Assembly (NCBI RefSeq): GCF_011758565.1
Contig: NZ_JAAMOX010000003.1
Location: 309,512 to 373,511 of the forward strand
Source of the DNA: Lysinibacter cavernae
GTDB taxonomy: Bacteria; Actinomycetota; Actinomycetes; Actinomycetales; Microbacteriaceae
Direction: 5' to 3'
Length of the DNA: 64,000 nt
A model generated the notes under the pieces. The model worked only from the letters and a program-made list of their open reading frames with translations, was not told the origin of the DNA and did not search any database. Both the position numbers and the translations under genes were made by a program. Positions 63,623 through 64,000 of this stretch are shown here, piece by piece (positions within the stretch are counted from its first letter, which is position 1; each line of letters begins with the position of its first letter).

Positions 63623-64000
63623 TTACAGCATGCAGCTGACGCAGCCCTCAACCTCGGTGCCCTCAAGCGCAAGCTGGCGGAGACGGATGTAGTAGATCGT
63701 CTTGATGCCCTTGCGCCATGCGTAGATCTGCGCCTTGTTGATGTCGCGGGTGGTCGCCGTGTCCTTGAAGAACAGCGTGAGCGACAGGCCCTGGTCAACG
63801 TGCTGGGTTGCGGCGGCGTAGGTGTCGATAACCTTCTCTGCCCCAACCTCGTAGGCGTCCTGGTAGTACTCGAGGTTGTCGTTAGTCATGAACGGAGCCG
63901 GGTAGTACACGCGGCCGATCTTGCCCTCTTTACGGATCTCAATCTTCGAGGCGATTGGGTGAATCGACGAAGTCGAGTAGTTGATGTACGAGATCGAACA
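63623..64000 (-). CDS. nrdE: Class Ib ribonucleotide reductase alpha subunit, C-terminal part
   Basis: The frame is open to the window edge (start lies beyond 64000); 125 codons are visible. [61 protein letters not shown] and the ending GCVSCML, with the redox Cys pair that is reduced by NrdH glutaredoxin. Catalyses NDP reduction together with NrdF, which lies 117 nt downstream in the same operon. No indel seen in this part. Confidence 0.96.
   Translation of the reverse strand, partial: CSISYINYSTSSIHPIASKIEIRKEGKIGRVYYPAPFMTNDNLEYYQDAYEVGAEKVIDTYAAATQHVDQGLSLTLFFKDTATTRDINKAQIYAWRKGIKTIYYIRLRQLALEGTEVEGCVSCML

Overview
The window looks like ordinary chromosome from a high-GC actinobacterium, most likely Micrococcales and probably Microbacteriaceae. 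This is inferred from protein style and gene order: topA-tmk-holB beside a Tad pilus locus and acsA, dnaX-recR-lysC-asd, HtaA/Hmu heme uptake under DtxR/IdeR-like operators, and class Ib nrdE/nrdF. I see no prophage, insertion sequence, CRISPR array or rRNA. Two tRNA genes are present, Thr-CGT and Ser-GGA. No gene is obviously a transcription factor.

Layout. 1-2.4 kb: 3' end of an AAA ATPase and a TPR/membrane/septum-type protein. 2.6-10 kb: tRNA-Thr, a secreted TAP-like hydrolase, holB, tmk and topA on the minus strand, with a plus-strand DUF559-like gene sitting between holB and tmk. 10.1-13.6 kb: compact Tad/Flp pilus cluster (cpaF, tadBC-like, DUF4244 pilin-like, two TadE/TadG-like). 14-16 kb: acsA. 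16.1-20.4 kb: DUF4177-ridA, divergent from a PASTA-containing class A PBP and a metallophosphoesterase. 20.5-27.6 kb: asd, lysC, a membrane HExxH protease, recR, dnaX.

27.7-39.4 kb is an iron/heme uptake island. A tightly overlapping minus-strand operon (hmuT-hmuU-hmuV, a membrane-anchored surface protein, a two-HtaA surface protein, a lytic transglycosylase) is divergent from a 1189-residue HtaA/FN3 protein ending in an LAVTG-type sortase signal. Three DtxR/IdeR-like 19-mers lie in the divergent promoter. The likely route is surface heme capture, transfer through the wall by HtaA proteins, then ABC import, with a wall hydrolase made from the same transcript.

39.5-43 kb: ackA-pta, which with acsA covers acetate/acetyl-CoA interconversion. 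42.9-43.6 kb: a noncoding stretch with a strong hairpin and degenerate short repeats, then tRNA-Ser. 43.8-46.7 kb: HerA-like ATPase and a secreted CHAP-like protein. 46.7-52.9 kb: a MenC-type enolase-superfamily enzyme with a partner GNAT, a DUF4352-like protein, a Bcr/CflA exporter, a second GNAT and an MSOX/MTOX-type flavin oxidase. 53.2-58.2 kb: lipoprotein, adaptor, ABC ATPase and MacB-like permease in one operon. 58.3-62.5 kb: PatB-type C-S lyase, cysteine-desulfurase-like enzyme, DUF1761 protein, TIGR01777 epimerase. 62.5-64 kb: nrdF broken by four small indels (sequencing error or decay), then the 3' end of nrdE.

Most of the window is conserved core chromosome. The parts most worth a second look are the heme island, the DUF559-like gene with an altered active-site motif between tmk and holB, the MenC/GNAT pair, the lipoprotein-MacB operon and the hairpin region at 43.3-43.5 kb.
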